A DNA stretch of 64,000 nucleotides from Niallia sp052318935. GTDB taxonomy: Bacteria; Bacillota; Bacilli; Bacillales; Cytobacillaceae. The notes beneath the pieces were generated by a model that did not search any database, was not told where the DNA came from, and saw only the letters and a list, made by a program, of their open reading frames with translations. Each line of letters begins with the position of its first letter. Within the stretch, counting starts at the first letter, position 1. Positions 26,406-34,516 of the stretch are shown in pieces. The position numbers and the translations under genes were made by a program. The stretch lies in NCBI GenBank assembly GCA_052318935.1, contig JBQRKO010000019.1; one strand, written 5' to 3'.

Positions 26406-27476
26406 ATGCATCCAAAACACCAGGTAGTGAAACCCTATTTAATAACACGTAGTTTACAACCCGAAAATCAGGAAACGCCTATTCAATTTGTTGAGACTGA
26501 TACAATAAATCATCATTTATTTTATAGACGAAACCACTTTTCTTATCCAACAATTTCTTTTTCCAGTTATTTGATTCCAATTAACGGGCTTGTTTCAACA
26601 CCAAAACTGTTTTCTATCCAAGATATCCTTCAATTCCCTTCGAAAACTTTTAAAGCAGTTCTCGAATGTTCAGGAGACAAACGTAGTTTATTTAAACCAA
26701 AAGTATTTGGGGAGCAATGGGAAAAAGGGGCAATCAGCCAAGGGTATTGGAAAGGAATTTCGCTGCGACTCCTTCTGGAACTATGTGGAATAAAAGAAGG
26801 GGCAAAAGAATTAGTTGTAGAAGGATATGATCATGGAAAAAGAACGGACTTACATAACGTTTATACTTATGCTAGGAGTTTGCCTATTGAAAAGGCACTT
26901 CATCCTGACACCATTATAGCTTATGAATATAATAATCAGCCTATCCCATTCAAACATGGTTATCCATTTAGACTAATCGTTCCACAGTGGTATGCTATGG
27001 CTTCGGTTAAATGGATTAAACAAATTACCGTTATTGACTACCCTTTTACAGGTCCCTTCCAATCCATCGACTATGTTTATTATCCTTATAAAGAATCTGA
27101 CAAAGATACTCAGCCTGTTACAAGAATGAATGTGAATTCCACTATACAAAAACCTTTAGATATGGATATTCTTACTACTGGCAAGCACGTAATTAAAGGA
27201 ATTGCATGGACTGGAAACGGTCATATAACAAAAGTTGAAATCAGTACAGATAATGGAAATACATGGGCAAGTGTAGAGGTCAATAATACAGAACAGGCAG
27301 GTTATGAATGGGTTTCTTGGTCTTATACATGGACAGTATTCAAGAAAGGTGAATATACAATCATGTCAAAAGCAACCGACTCATATGGTCGAGTTCAGCC
27401 AATAATGCCTCTTTGGAATAGAAAAGGCTATGGGTATAATGCCATCGATAATATTAAGGTTAAGGTAGTATCATAA
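26406..27476 (+). CDS. Sulfite oxidase-type molybdopterin enzyme
   Basis: 356 residues from the second of two adjacent ATGs (AGGAGG 5 bp upstream; the ATG at 26403 is only 2 bp away). The molybdopterin domain (about 30-230) contains the likely Mo-ligating cysteine in VLECSGDKR, GYWKGISLRLLLE and PFKHGYPFRLIVP. The C-terminal Ig-like dimerisation domain (about 245-355) ends in KATDSYGRVQP. This is the usual two-domain layout. There is no Tat or Sec signal, so it seems cytoplasmic, which is unusual for the group. The electron acceptor and substrate are unknown, and no cofactor-synthesis gene is adjacent. Confidence 0.88.
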   Translation: MHPKHQVVKPYLITRSLQPENQETPIQFVETDTINHHLFYRRNHFSYPTISFSSYLIPINGLVSTPKLFSIQDILQFPSKTFKAVLECSGDKRSLFKPKVFGEQWEKGAISQGYWKGISLRLLLELCGIKEGAKELVVEGYDHGKRTDLHNVYTYARSLPIEKALHPDTIIAYEYNNQPIPFKHGYPFRLIVPQWYAMASVKWIKQITVIDYPFTGPFQSIDYVYYPYKESDKDTQPVTRMNVNSTIQKPLDMDILTTGKHVIKGIAWTGNGHITKVEISTDNGNTWASVEVNNTEQAGYEWVSWSYTWTVFKKGEYTIMSKATDSYGRVQPIMPLWNRKGYGYNAIDNIKVKVVS

Positions 27477-27570
27477 CATTCTTTAGTGTCCTTTTGTTTT
27501 AACTTTCCAATTTTATTTTCTTAAAAAAGAGAGACAATAAAATAAAATAAAACAAAAGGAGTAATTTATC

Positions 27571-28233
27571 ATGAAATTTAAACATCTTTGTAGTATCTTC
27601 ATTAGCATGCTTTTTCTGTTAACAGCTTGTAACATTAATGATAAAGAAAAAAACAACCATATTAACGAAAATGACACCATCTCCAGCTTACAAACAGGTT
27701 TGAGCAGTGATCGTTATCCTCATACTCAACCAGTAAAAGTGCAAGATGCTAAATATGACTTCGAACCCATAGAGAATGACCAAAACATGCAGCAAGATAA
27801 TAGACAGCAGCCGTTACAAGCTGAAACTCCTCAGAATGTCAGCCAAAATCAAGGGGGAAGCGAATTTGTGACAGCTGTCATTGAATTAACGAATGCAGAA
27901 AGACAAAAAAATGGCCTACCTGCTTTAGAGGCATATCCTGAGTTAAGTAATGTAGCAAACGTAAAAGCACAAGACATGAATGAAAAAGGATACTTTTCTC
28001 ATACGAGTCCAACGTATGGGTCACCATTTGATATGATCAGGGACTTTGGAATTTCCTATCAATCCGCTGGTGAAAACATTGCTCAAGGTCAACAGACACC
28101 GGAAGAAGTTGTAAATGCCTGGATGAATAGCGAAGGTCATCGTGCAAACATTTTAGACAATAAGTTCACCCATATCGGAGTTGGATTTGAAGAAGCGGAT
28201 AATGAATGGGTACAGATGTTTGTAAAAAAATAG
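27571..28233 (+). CDS. CAP-domain lipoprotein (YkwD-like)
   Basis: 220 residues. Lipoprotein signal with lipobox LTAC near residue 20, then a polar, Gln/Asn-rich linker to about residue 95. The CAP/SCP domain (about 100-218) shows ELTNAERQKNGLP, YFSHTSPTYGSP, SAGENIAQG, and NSEGHRANIL; the His and Glu residues of the CAP cavity are present. YkwD-type proteins are common surface proteins of Bacillus with poorly defined function. AAAGGAG lies 9 bp before the ATG. Downstream the terminator has been split by a repeat. Confidence 0.9.
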   Translation: MKFKHLCSIFISMLFLLTACNINDKEKNNHINENDTISSLQTGLSSDRYPHTQPVKVQDAKYDFEPIENDQNMQQDNRQQPLQAETPQNVSQNQGGSEFVTAVIELTNAERQKNGLPALEAYPELSNVANVKAQDMNEKGYFSHTSPTYGSPFDMIRDFGISYQSAGENIAQGQQTPEEVVNAWMNSEGHRANILDNKFTHIGVGFEEADNEWVQMFVKK

Positions 28234-28288
28234 AAAACTGTTCATCATGGGGTATTGACCTTAGCCAAAAAATGTTGAACAAAATAAA

Positions 28289-28309
28289 AGCAGCTACCTA
28301 TTAGCTGCT
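28289..28309 (+). terminator. Terminator hairpin copy 1 of the CAP gene, without T-run
   Basis: AGCAGCTA pairs with TAGCTGCT. Its T-run is missing because CAGATTGTC of the intervening repeat follows instead. A near-identical copy lies at 28471-28491. Confidence 0.6.
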
Positions 28310-28470
28310 CAGATTGTCAAAAAAGTAAGACTGCAAACTTTCATGCTGATTGAAAGCGTTTATCTATCGAGGAACGACCCTTTTTGAGGAGCGGAGTTAC
28401 CGTTTTTGGGGTAATGAGCACCGCAAAAAACGGGGAGTGACGAAGAGAGCGAACGTTTTTCAACAGCCTG
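28310..28470. repeat. Repeat family E between duplicated hairpins
   Basis: 161 bp with imperfect terminal inverted repeats: CAGATTGTCAAAAA at the left and the complement of CAGGCTGTTGAAAA at the right. It is non-coding and contains GC-rich stretches. It lies between two near-identical copies (20 of 21 bases) of a terminator hairpin, suggesting an insertion that duplicated or targeted the stem-loop. Confidence 0.6.
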
Positions 28471-28491
28471 AGCAGCTACTTATTAGCTGCT
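28471..28491 (+). terminator. Terminator hairpin copy 2, with T-run
   Basis: AGCAGCTA/TAGCTGCT stem directly followed by TTTT. It is probably the functional half of the original terminator. Confidence 0.65.
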
Positions 28492-28529
28492 TTTATCTAC
28501 ATCATATACGATTATGAGAATCAGGTGTC

Positions 28530-28901
28530 TTATCGTACTACTTTTGGACCCACTAATACTTCTGGACTTTTCCCCATTACTAAAGCGCTTAGATTAGCGT
28601 ATCCAATTTTTTCATAATCAGCCAGCAGCCTCTTTAAATCTAAAAATTTGCTTTCTACTTTTAGCTTTTCTATTTCTCTTTGATATAAAGCCAATACATA
28701 ATCATCCTGAACGTTAGGAAGAAATTCATTTGGCTCTTCATCCATAATTAAGCAGCCCATATATTGAAATTTAAATTGTAGCTGACGTGTTAAGTTTATA
28801 ACATGCAGAAAATTATCATAAATTATTGGCATTGTCTCTTTTAATTCATCAATCTCGCTTTTTGCGTTCATTAATTCACTAAAACTTGATGTTACTAGCA
28901 T
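28530..28901 (-). CDS. Hypothetical cytoplasmic protein
   Basis: 123 residues with a strong ribosome-binding site (GGAGG 7 bp before the ATG), which supports real translation. The sequence is soluble and mostly helical, with no signal peptide and two cysteines at most. I do not recognise a family. It starts 27 bp after the thioesterase stop on the same strand, so the two genes probably share a transcript. No function is proposed. Confidence 0.7.
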   Translation of the reverse strand: MLVTSSFSELMNAKSEIDELKETMPIIYDNFLHVINLTRQLQFKFQYMGCLIMDEEPNEFLPNVQDDYVLALYQREIEKLKVESKFLDLKRLLADYEKIGYANLSALVMGKSPEVLVGPKVVR

Positions 28902-28927
28902 TTAACTTCCTCCTTCAATATAATAAA

Positions 28928-29446
28928 TTATTCATCCCAAGGGCTATTAATAGAAAGTATAGCTACTAAATCTTTGTTTTGCTCTCGCTTAAGCTTTCGT
29001 ATTTCCGCTCTCTCTTTTCCTGTTTCGAAAAGATATGTTTCTTCTTCTGATTCTGGAATAACAGGCGGCACATTGATTGGCTTTTTGTTTTCATCTAGTG
29101 CTACAAAGGTTAAGAAGGCAGTAGCAGCAATTTTTCGCTTTGCTGTAATCATATCCTCAGCAATTACCTTACAAAAGATCTCCATTGAACTTCTTCCTGT
29201 ATAAACAACAAACGATTCAATACAAACAGAATCACTCTGCAGAATCGGTTCGATAAAGTTGACTGAATCTGTCGAGGCTGTAACACATTCTTTTACTCTT
29301 GCACATTTTTGAGCAGAAAGCGTTGCACAAGCATCTAGCTTCTTCATTAATACGCCACCGAATAAAGTATGATAATTATTCAAATCATTAATTAGAACTT
29401 GATCATTTTGGATAATACGAGTTTCTTTAATTTTTTTTGTTATCAT
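28928..29446 (-). CDS. Acyl-CoA thioesterase, YkhA type
   Basis: 172-residue single hotdog-domain thioesterase hydrolysing acyl-CoA to free acid and CoA. The hotdog helix and active site are visible in NYHTLFGGVLMKKLDA, with the following TASTDSVNFIEP strand and the GRSSMEIFCKV dimer strand. The length is normal. GGTGA lies a few bases before the ATG. In Bacillus such enzymes are cytoplasmic; the preferred chain length is not predictable. Confidence 0.88.
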   Translation of the reverse strand: MITKKIKETRIIQNDQVLINDLNNYHTLFGGVLMKKLDACATLSAQKCARVKECVTASTDSVNFIEPILQSDSVCIESFVVYTGRSSMEIFCKVIAEDMITAKRKIAATAFLTFVALDENKKPINVPPVIPESEEETYLFETGKERAEIRKLKREQNKDLVAILSINSPWDE

Positions 29447-29610
29447 AAAATTATCACCTTATCCTCGCATCTAATTTACAGTATTAACAACTTCCTTATA
29501 TATAAAACTCTTTATTAACTATTATAGTGCGCATTTTAAGCGGAAGTACAATGCCAATAAAACATACAGTTCATACGAAAGTGTTATGTAATTGCTTTCA
29601 GCGTTAATTA

Positions 29611-29748
29611 GAAAAGGGGAAGCGCCTTGCTCAGGCCCGAAGAAAAATGTTCATTTGACTCGAAAAGTGTTTTTTACTTTTAGAGGCAAAGGGTTATGTT
29701 TCACAGGGACTGACTGCTTGCGCTAGACATTCATCTAACTTGAAACAT
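29611..29748. repeat. Dispersed repeat family C, copy 2
   Basis: Matches the copy at 16708 over most of its length (GGAAGCGCCTTGCTCAG, GAAGAAAAATGTTC, TTTTTTACTTTTAGAGGCA, GCTAGACATTCATCTAA). Non-coding. Confidence 0.75.
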
Positions 29749-29766
29749 ATAAATTCTGATACTATG

Positions 29767-29803
29767 AAAGAAGGCTTCCTCCCTTTATGAGGAAACCTTC
29801 TTT
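29767..29803 (-). terminator. Terminator of the LysR gene
   Basis: AAAGAAGGCTTCCTC and GAGGAAACCTTCTTT form the stem with one mismatch, 16 bp from the LysR stop. Confidence 0.75.
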
Positions 29804-29818
29804 TACTTAATTATTTTT

Positions 29819-30694
29819 TTAAAGTCTTTCTTTGAAGAATCGTATAAATTCCTTTGACACCTTTGATAACTGCTCGCCATTTTTCCATATGATAGAAAGA
29901 TTCCAATCAATCTTTGGATTGGATAAATTTATTGCTCTAACATCAGCGGTCAAATCTGCAGACGTACTTTCAGGCAATAATGTTATTCCAAGATTGGAGG
30001 CGACCATTTCTTGAATAAAGTCTAATTGTGATGTTTCTGAAATAATGCTTGGCACAAAACCTTCCTTCTTACAAGCTGCAATAATCCAATCTCGAAGTAA
30101 AAAATCCTGATTAAACATGATAAAAAATTCATTCTTAAGTTCTGCCAAGGAAACTGCTTGCTTATTAGCAAGACGATGGGAAGGCGGTACAATAAGCTTT
30201 AACTCTTCTTTAACAAAAGAATAATAATCTAATAAATCATGATTGTCCGACACAACCACAACTCCAAGATCAAGCTTATCATTCAACACTTTTTCTTCAA
30301 TTCGCTTGGATCCATCCTCCACCAATTGAAAAGTTATTTCTGGATATTTTTTATGAAAGGAAGCTATTAATTGAGAGAAAAAAAAGGAGTTAACAATAGA
30401 GGGAAGACCAATACGAATATGCCCTTTTTTTAGGCTGGTCAAATTATCCATTTCAGCTTTCAGCAACTGAAATTGCCTATCAAATACTTGTGCGTGTTTA
30501 TAAAGAACGCGGCCAGCATCTGTTAACTCCAACTTTTTCCTGGAACGAATAAAAAGAGAAACACCCATCTCCGTTTCCAATGATTTAATGATTCTACTGA
30601 TGGCTGGCTGTGTAATGTATAATTGATCCGCTGCACGGGTAAAGCTGCCTAAACGAGTAACCTCTATAAAATAGAGTAAATGCTTCATTTCCAT
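29819..30694 (-). CDS. LysR-family transcriptional regulator
   Basis: 291 residues from the ATG at 30694 (GGGTGA 5 bp upstream). The N-terminal winged helix (about 1-60) has FTRAADQLYITQPAISRIIK; the C-terminal effector domain (about 90-290) is complete. The sequence most resembles Bacillus CidR/YwbI-like regulators, which respond to small acids, but there is no cidA/cidB-like target here. The upstream neighbour is a transporter pseudogene on the same strand, so its regulated gene may have been lost or lies elsewhere. Confidence 0.85.
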   Translation of the reverse strand: MEMKHLLYFIEVTRLGSFTRAADQLYITQPAISRIIKSLETEMGVSLFIRSRKKLELTDAGRVLYKHAQVFDRQFQLLKAEMDNLTSLKKGHIRIGLPSIVNSFFFSQLIASFHKKYPEITFQLVEDGSKRIEEKVLNDKLDLGVVVVSDNHDLLDYYSFVKEELKLIVPPSHRLANKQAVSLAELKNEFFIMFNQDFLLRDWIIAACKKEGFVPSIISETSQLDFIQEMVASNLGITLLPESTSADLTADVRAINLSNPKIDWNLSIIWKNGEQLSKVSKEFIRFFKERL

Positions 30695-30924
30695 ATTTTC
30701 ACCCACTTTTAGTTCATTTGGATATAGGTTACCATATTATTCCGAATTTTTCTGCTATTTTACTAGCATAAACGTTGATTAGTCTAGTAAACTTCGCGTA
30801 AATTCGGAAGTTTTAATCAGATACGAAGCAAATTTTTTTATCAAAAAACAGAAAAACTGCATAAATAGCTAACCTAGGATTAACTACATACACAGTCTAT
30901 TATACCTCTAAAATTTCCTCTTAA

Positions 30925-31589
30925 CTAAGTCCGACGCATATATGCACGTACCGTTAGTGGTGCGAAGATTGCCACAATGACAGCAGCGCCAATGAGGGAG
31001 ACGGTTAAGTCCCAACCCATTGTTCCAGAGTTGGTCATTTCTCTGACGGCTGTTACAAGGTGCGAGATTGGGTTTATCTTCACAAACCACTGCAATGAGA
31101 CTTGCCGCCAGATCCAATCGGCGACGCATACCGCCAGAGAAATTCTTCAACGGACGCTTCGCTGCTTCCGTTAAACCAAATTCCTCCAGTAATTCCGCGG
31201 CCTTACGTCGGTCGTGACTCAGCACGCCCCAGACCTAGTAGTCGGGAGAAGATAATCAGATTCTCCGTAGCGCTGAGGGACTCATCGACCGAGGCATACT
31301 AACCAGTCACCCCAATCAATTGACGTACAATCTGCGGCTCCTTCACCACATCGTATCCAAAGATCTTCGCAGAACCTGCGTCCGCACGAAGTAAGGTCGC
31401 CAGCATTCTGATTGTCGTGATCTTTCCTGCTCCATTTGGACCAAGCACACCGTAGATAGTACCAGCGCGTACGTTCAGATTTACACCATCAACCGCTCGA
31501 TTATTGCCAAACGTTTTAACGAGTCCATGCGCTTCAACTGCCCATTCAACATTGTCTGGAACTGTTACTCTGCTGTGTACATAGTTCAT
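30925..31589 (-). pseudogene. Collapsed DrrA/DrrB-type ABC transporter
   Basis: The 5' part encodes a daunorubicin-resistance-type ABC ATPase: LVKTFGNNRAVDGVNL and a Walker A GPNGAGKIT, where the family has GKTT. A TAG replaces the Gln codon in GVTG-stop-YASVDE near 31299. A further frame carries SGGMRRRLDLAASLI. The reading then jumps, by deletion, into the C-terminus of the permease partner (WFVKINPISHLVTAVREMTN, ending VRAYMRRT at 30925). It is GC-richer than its neighbours, which suggests transfer. It cannot be functional. Confidence 0.85.
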
Positions 31590-31997
31590 TCCAATTCCTC
31601 CCTTTTTGTATAACTATAATTTGTATTTGCTATTTTAAAAATGAGCTTACGTTGGGGAATCCCTCCGTCTTACGGCGTATTTTTCATGTCAAACCAAAAT
31701 GTTCGCCTGTATATGTCTATATAATACCGATTATATAGGAAGGATAGTCCATATTTATGAACTGAATATGAACAATGAATATTGTTGAAATGGATGCACT
31801 TCTTTTAATACAAAGAATCTGTCTGACCCCAAATGCATTAAAGTAATACAGAACAGGTAGGCATTCATATTCCCCGAAATCCAGGAACCCTATCAAATAT
31901 GTATTCTTGTTAATTTGAAAATCTCTACACGCACACATTTCCATATTTCACATAAAATAAATTATCAACTTGACTCAAGGAAGCGTAGGGGAGAACA
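31590..31997. other. Intergenic region before the glycosyltransferase
   Basis: No gene seen. Around 31822-31862 a segment with CTGACCCC and ATGCATTAAAG resembles the repeat at 37111-37160. Confidence 0.4.
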
Positions 31998-32819
31998 TTG
32001 GACAAAATATCTATTGTAACGCCTTGCTATAATGCTGAAAAATATATTATGGAAACCGTTCAGTCGATCATTACGCAGTCGGCCGTAGAATCGGGAAGAG
32101 TTGAATTGGAATATATCATCTGTGATGGCGGTTCAACGGATAGAACGATTGAACTGATAAATAGTGTAAATAACGGATTAATTAAGATCATATCTGAGCC
32201 TGATACGGGGATGTATCAGGCCTTATCCAAGGGGTTCCAGCTCGCGACTGGAGACATCTGCGCGTATCTTAATGCTGGAGATTATTACTCCAAGCACGCC
32301 TTCGATGTTGTTCTCGATCTTTTCGAAACAAAACCAGTTAAGTGGCTTACAGGATTGAATGTAAGCTATAATGACCGTTCACAGTTTGCTTCGTCCTTCC
32401 TGCCTTTTAAATACAGAAAAAACTTGCTAAGCTGCGGATATTACGGCATGAAACTCCCCTTTATACAACAGGAATCCACATTTTGGAGCAGTGAATTAAA
32501 TACGTTGATTGATCATGATTTTTGGCCGACATTCAAGTATGCCGGAGATTATTATTTGTGGCGGCAATTCTCGAAGGTCACCGAGCTAAAAATTGTCGAT
32601 GCTTATTTGGGAGGCTTTCGTTTTCACGAGGGCCAGCTTTCCGAGAACCTTGAAGCGTATTTCGCCGAAATGCGGTCCATTGGAACGAAAGCCGGTATAA
32701 AAGAATTTATCACTCTTCAATTTGACCGGCTAATCTGGATGGGAGACGCGAAGTTAAAGAAACGGCTGAACCGTGATGGGCTGTTTCGGTATAATCATCA
32801 GCTGCAGAAATGGGAATGA
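31998..32819 (+). CDS. Family 2 glycosyltransferase
   Basis: 273 residues from a TTG start (GGGGAG four bases upstream). It is a GT-A fold enzyme: ISIVTPCYNAEKYI at the N-terminus, the nucleotide/metal region DGGSTDRTIE, and a DTGMYQALSKGFQLATGD segment ending in the DxD-like LNAGDYY. It transfers a sugar from a nucleotide donor to an unknown acceptor, probably for a surface polysaccharide or glycoconjugate. No membrane helices. It is followed 10 bp later by the aldo/keto reductase gene, and the two are GC-richer than most neighbours, suggesting a joint horizontal origin. Confidence 0.85.
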   Translation: MDKISIVTPCYNAEKYIMETVQSIITQSAVESGRVELEYIICDGGSTDRTIELINSVNNGLIKIISEPDTGMYQALSKGFQLATGDICAYLNAGDYYSKHAFDVVLDLFETKPVKWLTGLNVSYNDRSQFASSFLPFKYRKNLLSCGYYGMKLPFIQQESTFWSSELNTLIDHDFWPTFKYAGDYYLWRQFSKVTELKIVDAYLGGFRFHEGQLSENLEAYFAEMRSIGTKAGIKEFITLQFDRLIWMGDAKLKKRLNRDGLFRYNHQLQKWE

Positions 32820-32828
32820 AGACAGGGG

Positions 32829-33791
32829 GTGGTTATAATAAAATATATATCTGTTCAAGGTCTCGACAAATCATGTTCACAATTGGTTATAGGAACAGCA
32901 GATTTTTCCCGGAAGCGTTTGGATGCTGCATTTGAAATGCTCGACGCCTACGTCGAACGTGGCGGAAACACAATCGATACGGCAAATGCCTACGGGAACG
33001 GTGAAAGTGAGCTTGCGGTTGGCCAGTGGTTAAACTCCAGACAGCTTCGTAAAAATATCGTAATCATCGACAAGGGCGGCCATTTTCATGTGGATGCCCA
33101 TCAAGCCATAGTAAACAGGCTGAATCCCCAAGCTGTTGCAGAGGATCTGGAGCGCAGTTTAGAGAGACTTCAAGTCGATTATATTGATATTTACTTGCTT
33201 CACCGTGATGACCTTTCTGTTCCGGTGCACGAAATAATAGATTTTCTTCAGGAGCCTATAAACTCCGGTCTGATTAAAGCTGTTGGAGCTTCCAATTGGT
33301 CGTATCAAAGGATAGACGAAGCGAATCGATATGCGGACAAAAAGGGCTATAACCGTCTAGTGGTCAACAGCCCTTCACTAAGCTTGGCAGCAATCAATGA
33401 GCCCCGCTGGCCTGGAACGGTGTACGTAGATCTAGCTTATCATGACTGGCAAAAAAAAACACAGATTCCATTATTTTCATGGTCAGCTCAAGCAGGCGGT
33501 TTCTTCTCAGGACGTTACGCGCCCGGGATTCGCTTAAGCGGGGACATCTTCCGAGTATATTACAATGATGATAACTGGGAACGATTCAATCGTGCGACAG
33601 AATTAGCCGCGCACAAGGGAAAGGGAATTACAGCAAATCATATTGCTTTAGCTTATGTACTAAACCAGCCCTACCCTGTTTGTGCAGTCATTGGACCTGA
33701 GTGCGCCGATGAATTAATCTCCAGCTTCAAAGTACTAGATATACGTTTGACTGATGAGGAACGTCTATGGCTTAACCTGGAACAAAGGTAG
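32829..33791 (+). CDS. Aldo/keto reductase
   Basis: 320 residues from a GTG preceded by AGGGGG; the next in-frame starts lack sites. (beta/alpha)8 NADPH-dependent oxidoreductase. The catalytic tetrad is visible: Asp in NTIDTANAYG and its Tyr, Lys in IIDKGGH, His in IYLLHRDD. The cofactor loop near the C-terminus (PVCAVIGPECADELISSF) is present. It might reduce a sugar or sugar-nucleotide intermediate used by the glycosyltransferase upstream; the substrate is not predictable from sequence. Confidence 0.88.
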   Translation: MVIIKYISVQGLDKSCSQLVIGTADFSRKRLDAAFEMLDAYVERGGNTIDTANAYGNGESELAVGQWLNSRQLRKNIVIIDKGGHFHVDAHQAIVNRLNPQAVAEDLERSLERLQVDYIDIYLLHRDDLSVPVHEIIDFLQEPINSGLIKAVGASNWSYQRIDEANRYADKKGYNRLVVNSPSLSLAAINEPRWPGTVYVDLAYHDWQKKTQIPLFSWSAQAGGFFSGRYAPGIRLSGDIFRVYYNDDNWERFNRATELAAHKGKGITANHIALAYVLNQPYPVCAVIGPECADELISSFKVLDIRLTDEERLWLNLEQR

Positions 33792-33867
33792 GGGGCAGGC
33801 TACTTCTCAATGCGGGTTTTTATTTAATGTATTTTGATAGGAGAAGTAAATGTGTGTTTTCTATTTC

Positions 33868-34140
33868 CTAAATGCCACTTTGAAGTCGTCTCCTAATCCC
33901 GATAAATTTCTGTTCTTTTACCTCAATTGTTTCATGGTCAGTATGGAAAATATAGTATTCACGAGAAGGGTCGGCTAAATGTAGTTTTTTGTATTCTTTC
34001 CATGCCAAAGTTGATTCGGGGAAATTTGATATGACTGATAGTTCTTCAAGATAGCGGATGGAATTTTTTGAGTAGGCAGAGATGGCTTCAACAAGTACCC
34101 ATTGTTCTGGATAATGTTCACGAATTTACTCCCATTTCAA
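33868..34140 (-). pseudogene. Small conserved protein with nonsense codon 5
   Basis: A TTG start with GGAGGGA upstream opens a 91-codon frame: LKWE, a TAA, then IREHYPEQWVLVEAISAY and EYYIFHTDHETIEVKEQKF, ending IRRRL. It resembles small Bacillus proteins starting MKW-IREHYP, and only codon 5 (CAA-like to TAA) breaks it. No other in-frame start lies nearby. A remnant resembling its 3' end recurs around 41870-41950. Function unknown. Confidence 0.55.
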
Positions 34141-34188
34141 TTTTTATATCCCTCCTACCCAATTCATGAGCGATATCTTGAAAATAGA

Positions 34189-34229
34189 AAAAGGTTCATA
34201 TAACTCTAAAGCATCTTTATGAACCTTTT
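34189..34229. terminator. Inverted repeat, probable terminator
   Basis: AAAAGGTTCATA (189-200) and TATGAACCTTTT (218-229) form a 12-bp stem. It lies between the nonsense-broken small gene and the symporter gene, in a region (34141-34440) otherwise without a gene. Confidence 0.55.
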
Positions 34230-34440
34230 CATTTCCCCTACTATTTTTTCAGTGCCAAAATGGCCAGTCAGGAACAATACAGGTGCAGAACAAGTAATCC
34301 CCCCATCTAACTTAGCCTTTTGCCCGAATCCAATGATTTTGAATACCCTAACAAAATTCAGCTAGCACTGATAAATGGTTATGATTATGTAAAAGCATGA
34401 AGATTAAGCTGTTTTGGTTGATTTTCCGCATGAGTAAAAA

Positions 34441-34480
34441 AAGAAGCTATTTTGAAAATAATTAATCAAAATAACTTCTT
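34441..34480 (-). terminator. Terminator of the symporter gene
   Basis: AAGAAGCTATTTTGA and TCAAAATAACTTCTT pair almost perfectly; on the minus strand a T-run follows. It lies 37 bp after the symporter stop. Confidence 0.75.
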
Positions 34481-34516
34481 TCTCTACTCATCTAGATAAT
34501 ATTTATACCTGTCCTA

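Noticed and set aside
31717..31944. 75-codon minus-strand frame
   Set aside because: No start site or family match, and it overlaps repeat-like sequence.
34141..34440. Possible gene between the small broken gene and the symporter
   Set aside because: No frame with start, ribosome-binding site and reasonable length was found.
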